Assembly: GCF_038630985.1 (NCBI RefSeq) | Contig: NZ_CP152049.1 | Span: 4,731,501-4,795,500 of the forward strand | Length of the DNA stretch: 64,000 nt | Source of the DNA: Paenibacillus sp. FSL H8-0548 | GTDB lineage: Bacteria; Bacillota; Bacilli; Paenibacillales; Paenibacillaceae | Direction of reading: 5' to 3' | Part shown: positions 44,166 to 53,098 of the stretch, one piece after another | How positions within the stretch are numbered: the stretch's first letter is position 1 | Layout: each line of letters opens with the position of its first letter | Made by a program: the position numbers and the translations under genes | The notes under the pieces: generated by a model | The model's database searches: none | The model's input: only the letters and a program-made list of their open reading frames with translations | What the model was told of the DNA's origin: nothing

Positions 44166-44902
44166 AGCGGCTGGAACTGTATGCTAAAAGGATTGTTAAA
44201 GGTCATGGGGTATCCGAAAAGGAAGAAGATGAACTATTTGATGAAATATTCGATCATCTGCAGCAGCTCAAGAAACAATACTTAAACATAGGCTATCGTG
44301 TAGAGGATGCAGAAAAATGTGCAATCTACGATTTTGGTGAAGAGAAGGAGCTGCGGAATAAGCTGGTGGCAGCTATAAATCCCCTCCAACGGTTATTTAA
44401 GGGACTAGCCTGGTCGGCTGCAGTTATTTACATCCTTACCGTAATTAAAATTTTATTTATTGGAACGGTTACTAGGTTGATGTATGGAGAATTCATAAAC
44501 AATGGAATTACGCTTCAATTTGGCAAGAGATATGGAGGCACTCTAAACATTATTCCCTTTAAATCGACAGCTAATTATATTATGAATTTTACCCAGTATA
44601 ATCCCGATATCATTTTTAATAATCTAGTTGGAAATATGCTATTGTTTGTTCCTTTTGGATTGCTGCTTCCTTTATTGGCAAAGAAAAAAATTACTCTGTC
44701 TCGATTTCTCTGCCTATCAGTCGTCGCAGCTGTATTGCTTGAAGGCGTTCAACTGATAACTCGGCTTGGAGTCGCAGACATCGATGATGTCATTTTATAT
44801 GCCATCGGTAGTTTGATTGGGTTCGGTTGTTTTCATTTGATGGGGAAAGGACGGCGTTATTGGAGGACCAAGCAATACGAATGGAAACGAATCGGTCAGT
44901 AA
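44162..44902 (+). CDS. HAAS-domain membrane protein with VanZ-like domain
   Basis: The protein has 246 residues, starting at the ATG overlapping the padR stop. The first 85 residues are a PadR-associated HAAS domain (YAKRIVKGHGVSEKEEDELF with two further helices). The remaining part has five membrane segments and VanZ motifs: LNIIPFKSTANY, NLVGNMLLFVPFGLLLP and DIDDVILYAIG. VanZ domains confer low-level teicoplanin resistance in enterococci; for most homologues the role is unknown. The fusion suggests PadR senses or controls envelope state through this protein. Confidence 0.85.
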   Translation: MKRLELYAKRIVKGHGVSEKEEDELFDEIFDHLQQLKKQYLNIGYRVEDAEKCAIYDFGEEKELRNKLVAAINPLQRLFKGLAWSAAVIYILTVIKILFIGTVTRLMYGEFINNGITLQFGKRYGGTLNIIPFKSTANYIMNFTQYNPDIIFNNLVGNMLLFVPFGLLLPLLAKKKITLSRFLCLSVVAAVLLEGVQLITRLGVADIDDVILYAIGSLIGFGCFHLMGKGRRYWRTKQYEWKRIGQ

Positions 44903-45110
44903 ACACCGTAGTATCATCCTCAGCGTGCGGCTTTGGATTAAAGAAGTACATTCGAAACTTAATGACTCATTCATCTGATTCTGTAACTGAGATTACAGAA
45001 TCTTTTGGATTTATTTGATAGACTATAGTCAATGCCACTCTAGCATCCTGTATAATAGAAGCAGCAGTGAGCTAAAAAATTCAAACCAAAATAGGAGGAA
45101 TTTGAAATTC

Positions 45111-46484
45111 ATGTTTAAATTTCGTACGATCTTCACACTGGCACTTTTATTGCTTTTTGTAGCTGTCCCTACGCTTGCTATGGCGGATGGTGCCGAGTCG
45201 GCAACCCCGACTAAAGTTACAACGATTAACTATCTGGCACTCGGTGATTCGCTGGCTTTCGGCATAACTCCAGAAGGACAGCCTGGAAATGGCTACCCTG
45301 ATTTTCTAGCAGCTTCATTACAATCCTTAAATCTTTTACAATCGTCTAATAAAGGCTTCTCCTATCCTGGATATGCGACAGCAGATATTTTAAAAGACTT
45401 AAAAGAAAATGTATCCAAACCTATTCTTGGAATCGGTCACCAAAATCAACAAGCTGAACTTCATCATTCCATTGCCGAAGCTAACCTTATTACCATTAGT
45501 ATTGGTTCAAATGATGTATTGCCTAACATTAAAATTGATCCAGCATCTGGAACCCCGACTTTTAATTTAGCAGATATCACTGCTGCGATTCAGAATGTAG
45601 GAGTAAACTACAGTCAGATTTTACAAGGCATTTATACGATTAATCCCACTGTTCAAATCTATGTGATGGGCTATTATAATTCATTCCCTTATCTTGCTGC
45701 AGAATACCAGCCACAACTTGGACAACTGCTGGATGGCCTAAATGGAGCTATACAGGCTGGTATGAAAGGCACTACAGCTATTTATGTGCCCACAATGGAT
45801 ATCATCTCGAAGGATTATCCAACCTACTTGCCAAACAGCTCTAATATTCATCTGAGCGAAGCTGGATATAAAGCAGTGGCAGAAGCATTTGGCAAACAGC
45901 TGCTAGCTGACAATTCAGGATCATCTGAAGGTGATGTACCCACTCCACAATTCTCAGATATCGATCAACATTGGGCGAAACCCTTTATTGAACAAGCAGT
46001 AGAAGCAGGAATTGTATTCGGTTACTCGGATGGCACATTCAAACCAGAAAAAGTATTGACACGCGCAGAAGCTACATCGCTTTTGGTACGTGCATTCGGT
46101 CTGAAAACAGACCAAGCTTCTCCATTTAAAGATATACAACAATTTAATTCAAATACTCAAGCTGAAATTGCTGCCGCTTATCAGTTCGGGATTGTTAAAG
46201 AAAATGACGGATTCTTTAAGCCAAACGAACCAATTAAGCGTGCTCATCTAGCGCTTATGGTAAAGCGTTCTTATGAACTTGCCAAAGGCGAGCTCTACTC
46301 TGCAGCTGCACTTGCTCCTTACTCCGATATTGCAAGCTTAGATACAGAAACGCAAACTGCCATCTCGATGCTTCATGAATTTGAAATTATAAGTGGAACA
46401 GACGGTAAGTTTATGCCAAATGACCCGACGACTCGTGCACAAGCTGCGAAGATATTTGTAAACTATTCTTCGTTGATGAAATAG
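45111..46484 (+). CDS. Secreted GDSL/SGNH hydrolase with three SLH domains
   Basis: The start at ATG 45111 has AGGAGG 14 nt upstream (ATAGGAGGAATTTG) and opens a signal peptide (TIFTLALLLLFVAVPTLAMA). The SGNH domain (about 35-285) has LALGDSLAFGI (nucleophile Ser), SIGSNDVL (block III) and the C-terminal NIHLSEAGY, where the catalytic His is kept but the usual Asp three residues before it is Ser. Three SLH domains follow (FSDIDQHWAKPFI with LTRAEATSL, FKDIQQF, YSDIASL with TTRAQAAKI). It is probably a cell-wall-attached esterase or lipase. Substrate unknown. Confidence 0.85.
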   Translation: MFKFRTIFTLALLLLFVAVPTLAMADGAESATPTKVTTINYLALGDSLAFGITPEGQPGNGYPDFLAASLQSLNLLQSSNKGFSYPGYATADILKDLKENVSKPILGIGHQNQQAELHHSIAEANLITISIGSNDVLPNIKIDPASGTPTFNLADITAAIQNVGVNYSQILQGIYTINPTVQIYVMGYYNSFPYLAAEYQPQLGQLLDGLNGAIQAGMKGTTAIYVPTMDIISKDYPTYLPNSSNIHLSEAGYKAVAEAFGKQLLADNSGSSEGDVPTPQFSDIDQHWAKPFIEQAVEAGIVFGYSDGTFKPEKVLTRAEATSLLVRAFGLKTDQASPFKDIQQFNSNTQAEIAAAYQFGIVKENDGFFKPNEPIKRAHLALMVKRSYELAKGELYSAAALAPYSDIASLDTETQTAISMLHEFEIISGTDGKFMPNDPTTRAQAAKIFVNYSSLMK

Positions 46485-46558
46485 GCCGTCTTCGCTTCAT
46501 TTTAAGAACATTCCTCTATACTTCCTCGCCTATGTAGGCTCATTTACTCGTTTTGTAT

Positions 46559-46592
46559 GCAATTAGGGCGGAAACTTTCCGCCCTAATTGTC
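46559..46592. terminator. Bidirectional terminator between the GDSL and LysR genes
   Basis: ATTAGGGCGGAAA / TTTCCGCCCTAAT makes a 13-bp perfect stem with almost no loop. It sits between the converging genes, 75 bp after the hydrolase stop and 95 bp after the LysR stop on the other strand. Confidence 0.75.
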
Positions 46593-46686
46593 ATATCGCA
46601 GCCACTTCTTCCCGTATCCCGAACAGCCGCGTCAGGATTCAATATGATCTGGGGTATTCGCCCCTTACCGTCAAGCAGCGGAAGCA

Positions 46687-47559
46687 TCAGGTACTAGGAA
46701 TGGAAAGTCTAGCTCGAGCAATAATTTCATCTATAAAGCAGCTGACAGTGCTGGTTAAATACGAGTCTTTGCGCCGTATAAAAATCGTCGTGATTTCACG
46801 ATAGGGCTCGGCCACAGGATGACAAAATACGGTACCACTAGCAGCCAGATCGGCAATGGATGATTCCGGAATAATCGTTATGCCTATGCCAGCAGCTACG
46901 CTGCCTATAATCGTCCCAAACGTTCCAAACTCCATAATCTGCTTAGGAATAATACCTTCCGCCTTTAGCCAGCCCTCCAGCCTTTCGCGATAACCACAGC
47001 CTTTATTGTATAACAACAAAGGCTTAGTTCTTATATCCTCCGTAGAAAAACTGCTTCCTTTAGTGACGATTACCAGCTTTTCTTGAATAACCTCAATCTG
47101 TTCAATTAACGGATGCTTGATGGGACCTGAAACAAACGCTCCGTCGAGCTTCATATCAACGACCTTATCCAGTAGAAAATCTGTTACTCCTGCTTTTAAT
47201 GATATTTCAACATTTGGATACTTGCTATGATAGGAGGATAAAATATTGGGCAAAGCAGCCACCGTCTCCACGATACCAATTTCGAGTACACCGGAAGGGG
47301 AGGATTTATCTAAAAAGCTGCTCTTCATCTTCTCCATTTTTGATAATATGTCTCTCGTATGCTCCAGCAACCGTTTTCCTTCCGTGTTTAAGATCATCCC
47401 GCGCTTGTGCCGATAAAACAGTGACGTCTGAAGCTCTTTCTCCAGCAGCTTAATTCTTGCTGTTACATTCGATTGAACGTAATTCAGCTCTAATGCAGCT
47501 TTGCTGACACTGCCATGTGCTGCAACAGTCTGAAATATTTTCAAATCATTAAACTCCAA
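46687..47559 (-). CDS. LysR-family transcriptional regulator
   Basis: The protein has 290 residues. A winged helix (MEFNDLKIFQTVAAHGSVSK, ELNYVQSNVTARIKLLEKEL) precedes a LysR substrate domain (about 88-285). It is divergent from the EamA transporter gene, a common exporter arrangement in which the regulator activates transport in response to the exported compound. The palindrome ATCATTATAAATGAT in the intergenic space is a candidate binding site. Confidence 0.9.
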   Translation of the reverse strand: MEFNDLKIFQTVAAHGSVSKAALELNYVQSNVTARIKLLEKELQTSLFYRHKRGMILNTEGKRLLEHTRDILSKMEKMKSSFLDKSSPSGVLEIGIVETVAALPNILSSYHSKYPNVEISLKAGVTDFLLDKVVDMKLDGAFVSGPIKHPLIEQIEVIQEKLVIVTKGSSFSTEDIRTKPLLLYNKGCGYRERLEGWLKAEGIIPKQIMEFGTFGTIIGSVAAGIGITIIPESSIADLAASGTVFCHPVAEPYREITTIFIRRKDSYLTSTVSCFIDEIIARARLSIPST

Positions 47560-47606
47560 TACGATCCCTCCCCCGCACTCCGATATGATGATCTCCGTTT
47601 CTTTCT

Positions 47607-47621
47607 ATCATTATAAATGAT
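47607..47621. promoter_or_regulatory. Candidate LysR binding palindrome
   Basis: ATCATT-ATA-AATGAT is a perfect 15-bp inverted repeat with the T-N11-A form preferred by LysR proteins. It lies about 48 bp from the LysR start and 100 bp from the transporter start. Confidence 0.5.
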
Positions 47622-47722
47622 GATAAACTTTATTTACAATCATTTTACTAAAGCATTATAACTCCCTATCATTAGTCTTACACCATAACACGGCAAATTT
47701 CAGCTAGGGAGAGAGAGTATTC

Positions 47723-48712
47723 ATGCTTACGAAAAAAATCATCATTGGGTCAGTGCTATGCCTCATCGCAAGTATGTCTTGGGGAGCAATGTTTCCTGTT
47801 GCACATCTTGCTTTACAACAAATTGATCCGTTCTATTTCTCGTTTATCCGCTACTTCATTGTTGGTATCATCCTCAGTGTGCTGCTTTGGTTTAAAGAGG
47901 GAAAGTCGGCATTTCGCTTGGAAGGAAGGGGCAAAGCTTTATTGTTTTATGGAACGATGGCATTTACGGTCTATAATATGTCAGTCTTTCTCGGACAGCA
48001 GCTCATGGGGGAGTCAGGTACGATAGCCGCCTCGATTATGGAAGTGCTTATGCCCATAATATCCATCATGGTCTTGTGGATTACTTATAAAACCACTCCA
48101 AAAAAATACATGTTTACGAGTACAGCTATCGCATTAGCTGGAGCGTTGCTAGTCATCACTAATGGAAAAATGACTTTTTTCATGATGGCAGGGCAGCATC
48201 TTTTTCCGCTAATGCTCATTTTCGCAGGAGTTGTCGGGTGGGTAATCTATTCCATGGGGGGAAGTCGGTTTAGAGATTGGTCGATATTGCGCTATTCTAC
48301 TTTAACCTGCTTGCTAGGAAGCGCCGTTTCTTTTGTCATTGTTGCAATCGCATCCTCCGCGAATCTGCTTCCTGTTCCAACCTGGCAAACGATACTCTCG
48401 ATCAAATACGAAATGTCCTTTATGATCCTATTGCCAGGGCTAGTGGCCTTGCTCAGCTGGAATTTAGGGATCAAGTTATTATCGCCGCTGAATGGCATAT
48501 TGTTTATCAATTTCGTTCCGATTACCACGTTTATCATTATGGCTTTTCAAGGCTACAATATCAGTGTTTATGAATTTTTCGGGACACTGCTCATTATCTT
48601 TGCACTAATACGAAACAATGCCTATCAGAGAAGCACAACCCGCCAAGATCGAGCTATCAAGCCTGATCTGACTATTCATAAGAAAGAAACTTTCAAAGAT
48701 TCATTCGTCTAA
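47723..48712 (+). CDS. DMT-superfamily (EamA) transporter
   Basis: The protein has 329 residues, ten predicted membrane helices and two EamA repeats (about 10-145 and 160-300). The first begins LIASMSWGAMFPVAHLAL, and AGVVGWVIYSMGG opens the second. Family members export amino acids, drugs or metabolites. Divergent from LysR, with ribosome binding site GGGAGAGAG. The tail after about 300 is hydrophilic. Confidence 0.87.
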   Translation: MLTKKIIIGSVLCLIASMSWGAMFPVAHLALQQIDPFYFSFIRYFIVGIILSVLLWFKEGKSAFRLEGRGKALLFYGTMAFTVYNMSVFLGQQLMGESGTIAASIMEVLMPIISIMVLWITYKTTPKKYMFTSTAIALAGALLVITNGKMTFFMMAGQHLFPLMLIFAGVVGWVIYSMGGSRFRDWSILRYSTLTCLLGSAVSFVIVAIASSANLLPVPTWQTILSIKYEMSFMILLPGLVALLSWNLGIKLLSPLNGILFINFVPITTFIIMAFQGYNISVYEFFGTLLIIFALIRNNAYQRSTTRQDRAIKPDLTIHKKETFKDSFV

Positions 48713-48829
48713 TTTGGCGGAGGATGCCAAGTCGGCATGCCTTCAGAGAAGCAAAGAAAAGAAGACCAGCTCTCCCGGAAACAGAAAGCCTGCCTCCTTG
48801 CGATAGTGTATATTTTTTAAAACCTACTC

Positions 48830-49231
48830 TTACGGCTGACTAACCAGCATATGATAAAGGCCTTTATCCATCATGAGCTGCTCATGAGTACCTGACTCTG
48901 CGATAACCCCTTGATCCAGAACGAGAATGCGATCTGCATGCCGAATGGTGCTCAGTCGATGCTCGATGATGAGAGTTGTGCGATCTTTCAGTATCGTACT
49001 CATATTCCGCTGAATCGTCTTCTCGGATTCATTGTCGAGCGCACTCGTCGCTTCATCGAAGATCAGAATTCGCGGATTTCCAATCAGTGCCCGCGCTATG
49101 GAGATGCGTTGGCGCTGCCCGCCGGATAGGCTTGCCCCCCGCTCTCCTACCTTTGTGTCGTAGCCATTCGGAAATGTCATGATGAATTCGTCGGCTCCTG
49201 CAAGCATGGCGGCCGCCATCACCTCATCCAT
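48830..49231 (-). pseudogene. C-terminal tail of a peptide-export ABC transporter ATPase
   Basis: This 133-residue frame has only the second half of an ABC ATPase: [20 protein letters not shown] (signature), [16 protein letters not shown] (Walker B, D-loop) and [15 protein letters not shown], where Glu replaces the Ala usual before the H-loop His. Walker A, the Q-loop and the membrane domain are missing. The first residues ([18 protein letters not shown]) match the region just after the Q-loop in type I and bacteriocin exporters. It follows a leader-like small peptide gene, so it looks like the end of a decayed bacteriocin or RiPP export gene joined by deletion. Confidence 0.8.
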
Positions 49232-49263
49232 CGAAGCAACGGTGATAACTTGTCCTCCTGCCC

Positions 49264-49365
49264 CTATTTCCCCGCACCGCCGGTTGTTTCTTTCATTTCC
49301 ATTTCCGTCAACGGCTTCTCCAAATCTTCAATCTTGAAATCTTTTGATTCGTTCTCATTGGACAT
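49264..49365 (-). CDS. Small leader-like peptide with double-glycine motif (possible RiPP/bacteriocin precursor remnant)
   Basis: This 33-residue frame starts at ATG 49365 with GGAGG 10 nt upstream, a strong initiation context. It is acidic and ends with ETTGGAGK. The part before GG ([20 protein letters not shown]) resembles the helical leaders of double-glycine bacteriocins and class II lanthipeptides. Only three residues follow the GG, so the core peptide is missing or very short. The remaining ABC exporter tail begins 33 bp downstream, consistent with a deletion from leader/core into the exporter. The call rests on pattern, not on a family match. Confidence 0.5.
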   Translation of the reverse strand: MSNENESKDFKIEDLEKPLTEMEMKETTGGAGK

Positions 49366-49517
49366 TGTTATTATTCCTCCAGTAAATTAAGTTTTTTAAT
49401 CTCGATAACACGTTTCTTACATAATTAAGATTCCCCTCTTGCTTTCGCACATTCTACTATCCGAACGTAGCAACTTAGTCGAATTCAGGTATACTTTCGT
49501 TCTCCTCACAGATAAAA

Positions 49518-49558
49518 AAAGAAGACAAGCTCTCTCCTAAGAGAAAACTTGTCTGATT
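49518..49558 (-). terminator. Hairpin downstream of the Lrp/AsnC gene
   Basis: AGACAAG and CTTGTCT pair around a 19-nt loop containing CTCTCTCCTAAGAGA, itself a short stem. On the minus strand it is followed by TTCTTTTTTTATC, a good T tract. Confidence 0.65.
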
Positions 49559-49636
49559 ATAATCATAATGTCTTTTTAATTGCTTCTTGACCGTTAGATA
49601 CCGATTCCCTAACGTTTCGTTGTTTACTATGTTCAT

Positions 49637-50095
49637 CTAACCCAGCAGGTTTAAGTTTGCTTCTTCAAGTGAAGGTATAAGAAATTTATGATCGATTGGC
49701 GATGACATCACGATTAGAATCGTATAGGTCCCGTATTTATCACATTGATTTCCGAACTCCTCGAGGGCTTTTGTGGAGTCTGTCATTACTTTTAATAAGT
49801 AGTTATGTTCCCCACTAATACGGTGACATTCGACAACATCGGGAGTTGAGCGGCAGAAATCAAGAAATGCGTTACAATCCCTCGAATGAATCAGCATATA
49901 AGCAGCAGCATGTTTTCCAATTTTTTCAGGGGAAACAATGGTGCGATACTCGCTGATGATCCCCTTCTCTTCCATACGCTTAACTCTTTCTGTTACTGCG
50001 GGTTGTGATAGGCCAACACATTTCCCTAGTTCCGTCATAGAAATTCTCGCTTGGCTTTGAAGGTGAAAAAGGATTTTCTTATCAACGTGGTCCAT
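49637..50095 (-). CDS. Lrp/AsnC-family transcriptional regulator (second copy in the window)
   Basis: The start is ATG 50095, 8 nt after AAAGGAGG; an in-frame GTG at 50104 overlaps that site. The protein has 152 residues: HTH (MDHVDKKILFHLQSQARISM, then VGLSQPAVTERVKRMEE) and AsnC domain with CHRISGEHNYLLKV. It resembles the regulator at 34040-34474 in length and motifs. It is divergent from a serine hydrolase and an MFS gene, with a 14-bp inverted repeat between them. Confidence 0.9.
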   Translation of the reverse strand: MDHVDKKILFHLQSQARISMTELGKCVGLSQPAVTERVKRMEEKGIISEYRTIVSPEKIGKHAAAYMLIHSRDCNAFLDFCRSTPDVVECHRISGEHNYLLKVMTDSTKALEEFGNQCDKYGTYTILIVMSSPIDHKFLIPSLEEANLNLLG

Positions 50096-50167
50096 CAAAA
50101 CCACCTCCTTTAAATTTAAGGTTTTCCCTTCGAACTAACTTGTCTTTACTTGTTAAAAGGCTAATTT

Positions 50168-50203
50168 AACTTAGTTGCCTTATGTAATCAAGGTAACTAA
50201 GTT
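50168..50203. promoter_or_regulatory. Inverted-repeat operator between Lrp/AsnC and serine hydrolase genes
   Basis: AACTTAGTTGCCTT and AAGGTAACTAAGTT are 14-bp arms matching at 13 of 14 positions with an 8-bp spacer. Position in the divergent promoter region suggests the Lrp protein binds here. Confidence 0.6.
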
Positions 50204-50266
50204 TATATAATATAATTACAATAGTAAAGTATTCAATGCTTTAACTATTCCGAAAGGATGAATATA

Positions 50267-51442
50267 TTGAGTATGTTGTATTCAAACAAGATTAATTCAG
50301 AATGTTTACCAGGCCGCATTGATGACGTAATAGATCGAACGCTTGCCGACAAGCGTTTGGTCGGCGCTGTTATTAAAGTGGCGATAGATGGGGTCCTGGT
50401 TTATAGCCGTGCTGCCGGTCTTGCCGACCGTGAGATGAACCTGCACATGCAAGAAGATGACTTATTCCGACTCGCCTCGGTTACCAAACCAATCGTTTCA
50501 ACGGCTGCACTAGTATTAGTTGCTCAAGGTCGCTTACAGCTGGACGACCGCGTTGATCATTGGCTTCCAGAGTTTCGGCCACGTTTGCAGAACGGCGAGT
50601 TCGCGACATTGACGATTCGTCACTTGATGACGCATACCGCGGGTCTGTCTTACGGATTTCTCCAAGAAGAAGATGGTTCCTATCAGCGAGCCGGGGTATC
50701 GGATGGCATGGATCAGTCCGGCATCACATTGGAAGAGAACCTGCGTCGTCTAGCCTCTGTACAGCTCCTCTATACGCCAGGCACTGAATGGAAATATTCC
50801 ATCGCGACTGATGTGTTGGGAGCAGTAATTGCAAAGGTAACAGAAACATCACTCAGCGAAGCCATACACTCGCTGGTGACTAAGCCACTTGGTATGAACG
50901 ACACTTGTTTTATCGCAGTCAACCCTGCACGACTGACCACTGCCTATGCCAATGCTTTTCCAGAACCACGACCTTTACATGATCCCGACAGCGTTGCCTT
51001 TGTGGAGAACACGGCAGGCTTCCGACTTGCCCCCGGGCGGGCATTTGACGGAACTGCCTATCCTTCTGGAGGGGCTGGTATGGTCGGCAGCGCCGGAGAC
51101 TTTTTGCAACTGCTGGAAACATTACGCAAGGGTGGAGCGCCCCTGCTGCCGGAGTCCCTGGTTCGCGAAATGACTACCAACCAGATCGGTGATCTACCCA
51201 TGGCCTTTTGGCCAGGGCGAGGCTTCGGCCTCGGTATTACGCTGCTAAAGAATCCTGTCGCCGCAGACACCCCGGAATCCCCAGGTACATGGCGCATGGG
51301 GGGGACCTATGGTCATTCGTGGTTCGTTGATCCTAAGCAGCGGCTCAGCGTCGTGGCGTTCACCAATACCGCACTGGAAGGCATGTCAGGTCAGTTTACC
51401 ATTGACCTTTGTGAAGCCGTTTATGAAAGAATTAAGAAATAG
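50267..51442 (+). CDS. Serine hydrolase of the beta-lactamase/class VIII esterase type
   Basis: The frame also offers ATG 50258, but AAAGG lies directly against it; TTG 50267 has proper 9-nt spacing. The protein has about 391 residues, no signal peptide. The SxxK motif is RLASVTKPIVST, the Tyr block is WKYSIATDVLG, and the C-terminal box is YGHSWFVDP. These fit cytoplasmic class VIII esterases or EstB-like enzymes. By eye the gene and the MFS downstream are richer in G and C than their neighbours. Confidence 0.82.
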   Translation: MSMLYSNKINSECLPGRIDDVIDRTLADKRLVGAVIKVAIDGVLVYSRAAGLADREMNLHMQEDDLFRLASVTKPIVSTAALVLVAQGRLQLDDRVDHWLPEFRPRLQNGEFATLTIRHLMTHTAGLSYGFLQEEDGSYQRAGVSDGMDQSGITLEENLRRLASVQLLYTPGTEWKYSIATDVLGAVIAKVTETSLSEAIHSLVTKPLGMNDTCFIAVNPARLTTAYANAFPEPRPLHDPDSVAFVENTAGFRLAPGRAFDGTAYPSGGAGMVGSAGDFLQLLETLRKGGAPLLPESLVREMTTNQIGDLPMAFWPGRGFGLGITLLKNPVAADTPESPGTWRMGGTYGHSWFVDPKQRLSVVAFTNTALEGMSGQFTIDLCEAVYERIKK

Positions 51443-51561
51443 AAAACGATCATAGAGAAATAACATTACAACATTAATACGTCACTTCATTCTATTAGCC
51501 GATTAATCGCTATGCCGTGCATCATATAATCTGCAACTTATACAAGAAAGGTGCTTCTGAA

Positions 51562-52770
51562 ATGAGCCAAAACACAACTTCTACCACACAAAGTGTCTCC
51601 AACATTCCCTCTTCTGAACGTCTCCCATGGGCTGGATTACTCGCCCTAGCTATGACGGGATTTATCTGTATTCTTACAGAAACAATTCCGGCCGGCTTGC
51701 TGCTCCAGATTGGTGAGGGTCTTGGAGTCTCAGAGGCCCTTGCGGGTCAACTCGTCACCCTGTACGCCCTAGGCTCACTATTGGCCGCGATTCCCTTGAC
51801 CACCGCGACGCGCGGGTGGCGGCGGCGACCACTGCTGCTCATATGTATCCTTGGTTTTCTCGTATTCAACACCTTCACTACATTTTCTTTCAACTATATA
51901 TTGACGCTAGTAGCTCGGTTCTTCGCGGGCGTATCCGCTGGTGTCTTATGGGGTATGCTAGCAGGCTATGCCCGCCGGATGGTGCCGGAATCACTTAAGG
52001 GACGAGCAATGGCGGTGGCGATGGTCGGGACGCCTCTCGCCCTGGCGCTCGGTGTCCCTGCTGGAACACTACTCGGTGACCTTGTAGGCTGGCGCTCTGT
52101 CTTCGGAATCATGTCGTTGCTGGCTCTAATGCTGGTTGCCTGGGTGCTTTGGAAGCTGCCCGACTATCCAGGTGAGGCCGCAGACAAACGGCTTCCTCTC
52201 CGAAAAGTCTTCCTCACCCCAGGGGTACGGCCAATACTATTTGTCGTTCTGGCTTGGGTACTGGCACATAACATCCTGTATACCTATATTGCACCGTATC
52301 TTGCCCAAGCTGGGCTTACCCAGCACGTTGACTTGGTCCTTCTTATTTTCGGCATTACAGCGCTTATTGGAATCTGGGTCATCGGTGTTTTAATCGACCG
52401 CAAATTGCGGCCATTGGTTCTGATCAGCCTCACTGCTTTCTCCTTGGCGTCCGTCGCACTAGGCATAAGTGGCAATCAGCCCATCGTGATCTATCTAGTG
52501 GTTGCTGTGTGGGGGTTGACGTTCGGTGGAGCGGCGACTTTGCTACAGACAGCAGTTGCTGAAGCCAGCGGTGAGAGTGCAGATGTGGCTCAGTCGATGC
52601 TGGTGACGTCATGGAATCTGGCCATCGGCGGCGGCGGTCTGATAGGCGGTATTCTGATCGAAACACTTGGCGTCGGCTCCTTCCCGTGGGCATTGTTTAT
52701 TCTACTGATCCTTGCGCTGCTAGTAGCGTGGCGCGCTATAGAACACGGATTTCCTTCAAAAAGGCGCTGA
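51562..52770 (+). CDS. MFS drug/metabolite efflux transporter (DHA1, AraJ-like)
   Basis: The ATG at 51562 has GAAAGGTG 9 nt upstream. The protein has about 402 residues and 12 membrane segments. Signature stretches are ATTRGWRRRPLLL after segment 2 and the motif C-like VGTPLALALGVPAGTLLGDL in segment 5. It lies 120 bp after the serine hydrolase and probably shares its transcript. A hydrolase with an exporter under Lrp control suggests handling of an ester or peptide-like toxic compound; this is inference. Confidence 0.88.
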   Translation: MSQNTTSTTQSVSNIPSSERLPWAGLLALAMTGFICILTETIPAGLLLQIGEGLGVSEALAGQLVTLYALGSLLAAIPLTTATRGWRRRPLLLICILGFLVFNTFTTFSFNYILTLVARFFAGVSAGVLWGMLAGYARRMVPESLKGRAMAVAMVGTPLALALGVPAGTLLGDLVGWRSVFGIMSLLALMLVAWVLWKLPDYPGEAADKRLPLRKVFLTPGVRPILFVVLAWVLAHNILYTYIAPYLAQAGLTQHVDLVLLIFGITALIGIWVIGVLIDRKLRPLVLISLTAFSLASVALGISGNQPIVIYLVVAVWGLTFGGAATLLQTAVAEASGESADVAQSMLVTSWNLAIGGGGLIGGILIETLGVGSFPWALFILLILALLVAWRAIEHGFPSKRR

Positions 52771-52915
52771 GGCATACAAACTTGCAATGTCATAATAATC
52801 AGCTGAATAGTCTACACAAATACAGGGATAATTAGCAAATTGATCGACATTCCATGAATGTGGGGATTTTTAGTTAAGGATGTATAATTACCAAATAGCC
52901 ATTATAGGCAATTTA

Positions 52916-52940
52916 ATAAGGCACCCCTTGGATGCCTTAG
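52916..52940 (+). terminator. Hairpin after the MFS gene
   Basis: TAAGGCA / TGCCTTA makes a 7-bp stem around CCCCTTGGA, followed by GTATTTG. It is weak. Confidence 0.45.
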
Positions 52941-53031
52941 TATTTGTTAATCGTATATCAATCTCCAATGACAATTCTTTTTCTGTTCACTGTCTTCCAT
53001 TGGATAGACGGCGACCGCTCCAATATATTAT

Positions 53032-53064
53032 AATGACCATAGTCACAAAATGACCATGGTCATT
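53032..53064. promoter_or_regulatory. Twin operators of the TetR regulator
   Basis: TGACCATAGTCA and TGACCATGGTCA lie 17 bp apart. The second sits in a perfect 16-bp palindrome (AATGACCATGGTCATT, 53049-53064). TATAAT at 53028-53033 borders the first copy, so binding would cover the promoter. The tetR ATG is 35 bp downstream. Confidence 0.7.
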
Positions 53065-53098
53065 TTACAATTAAAGTCATACTTGAAGGAGTGAGTCC

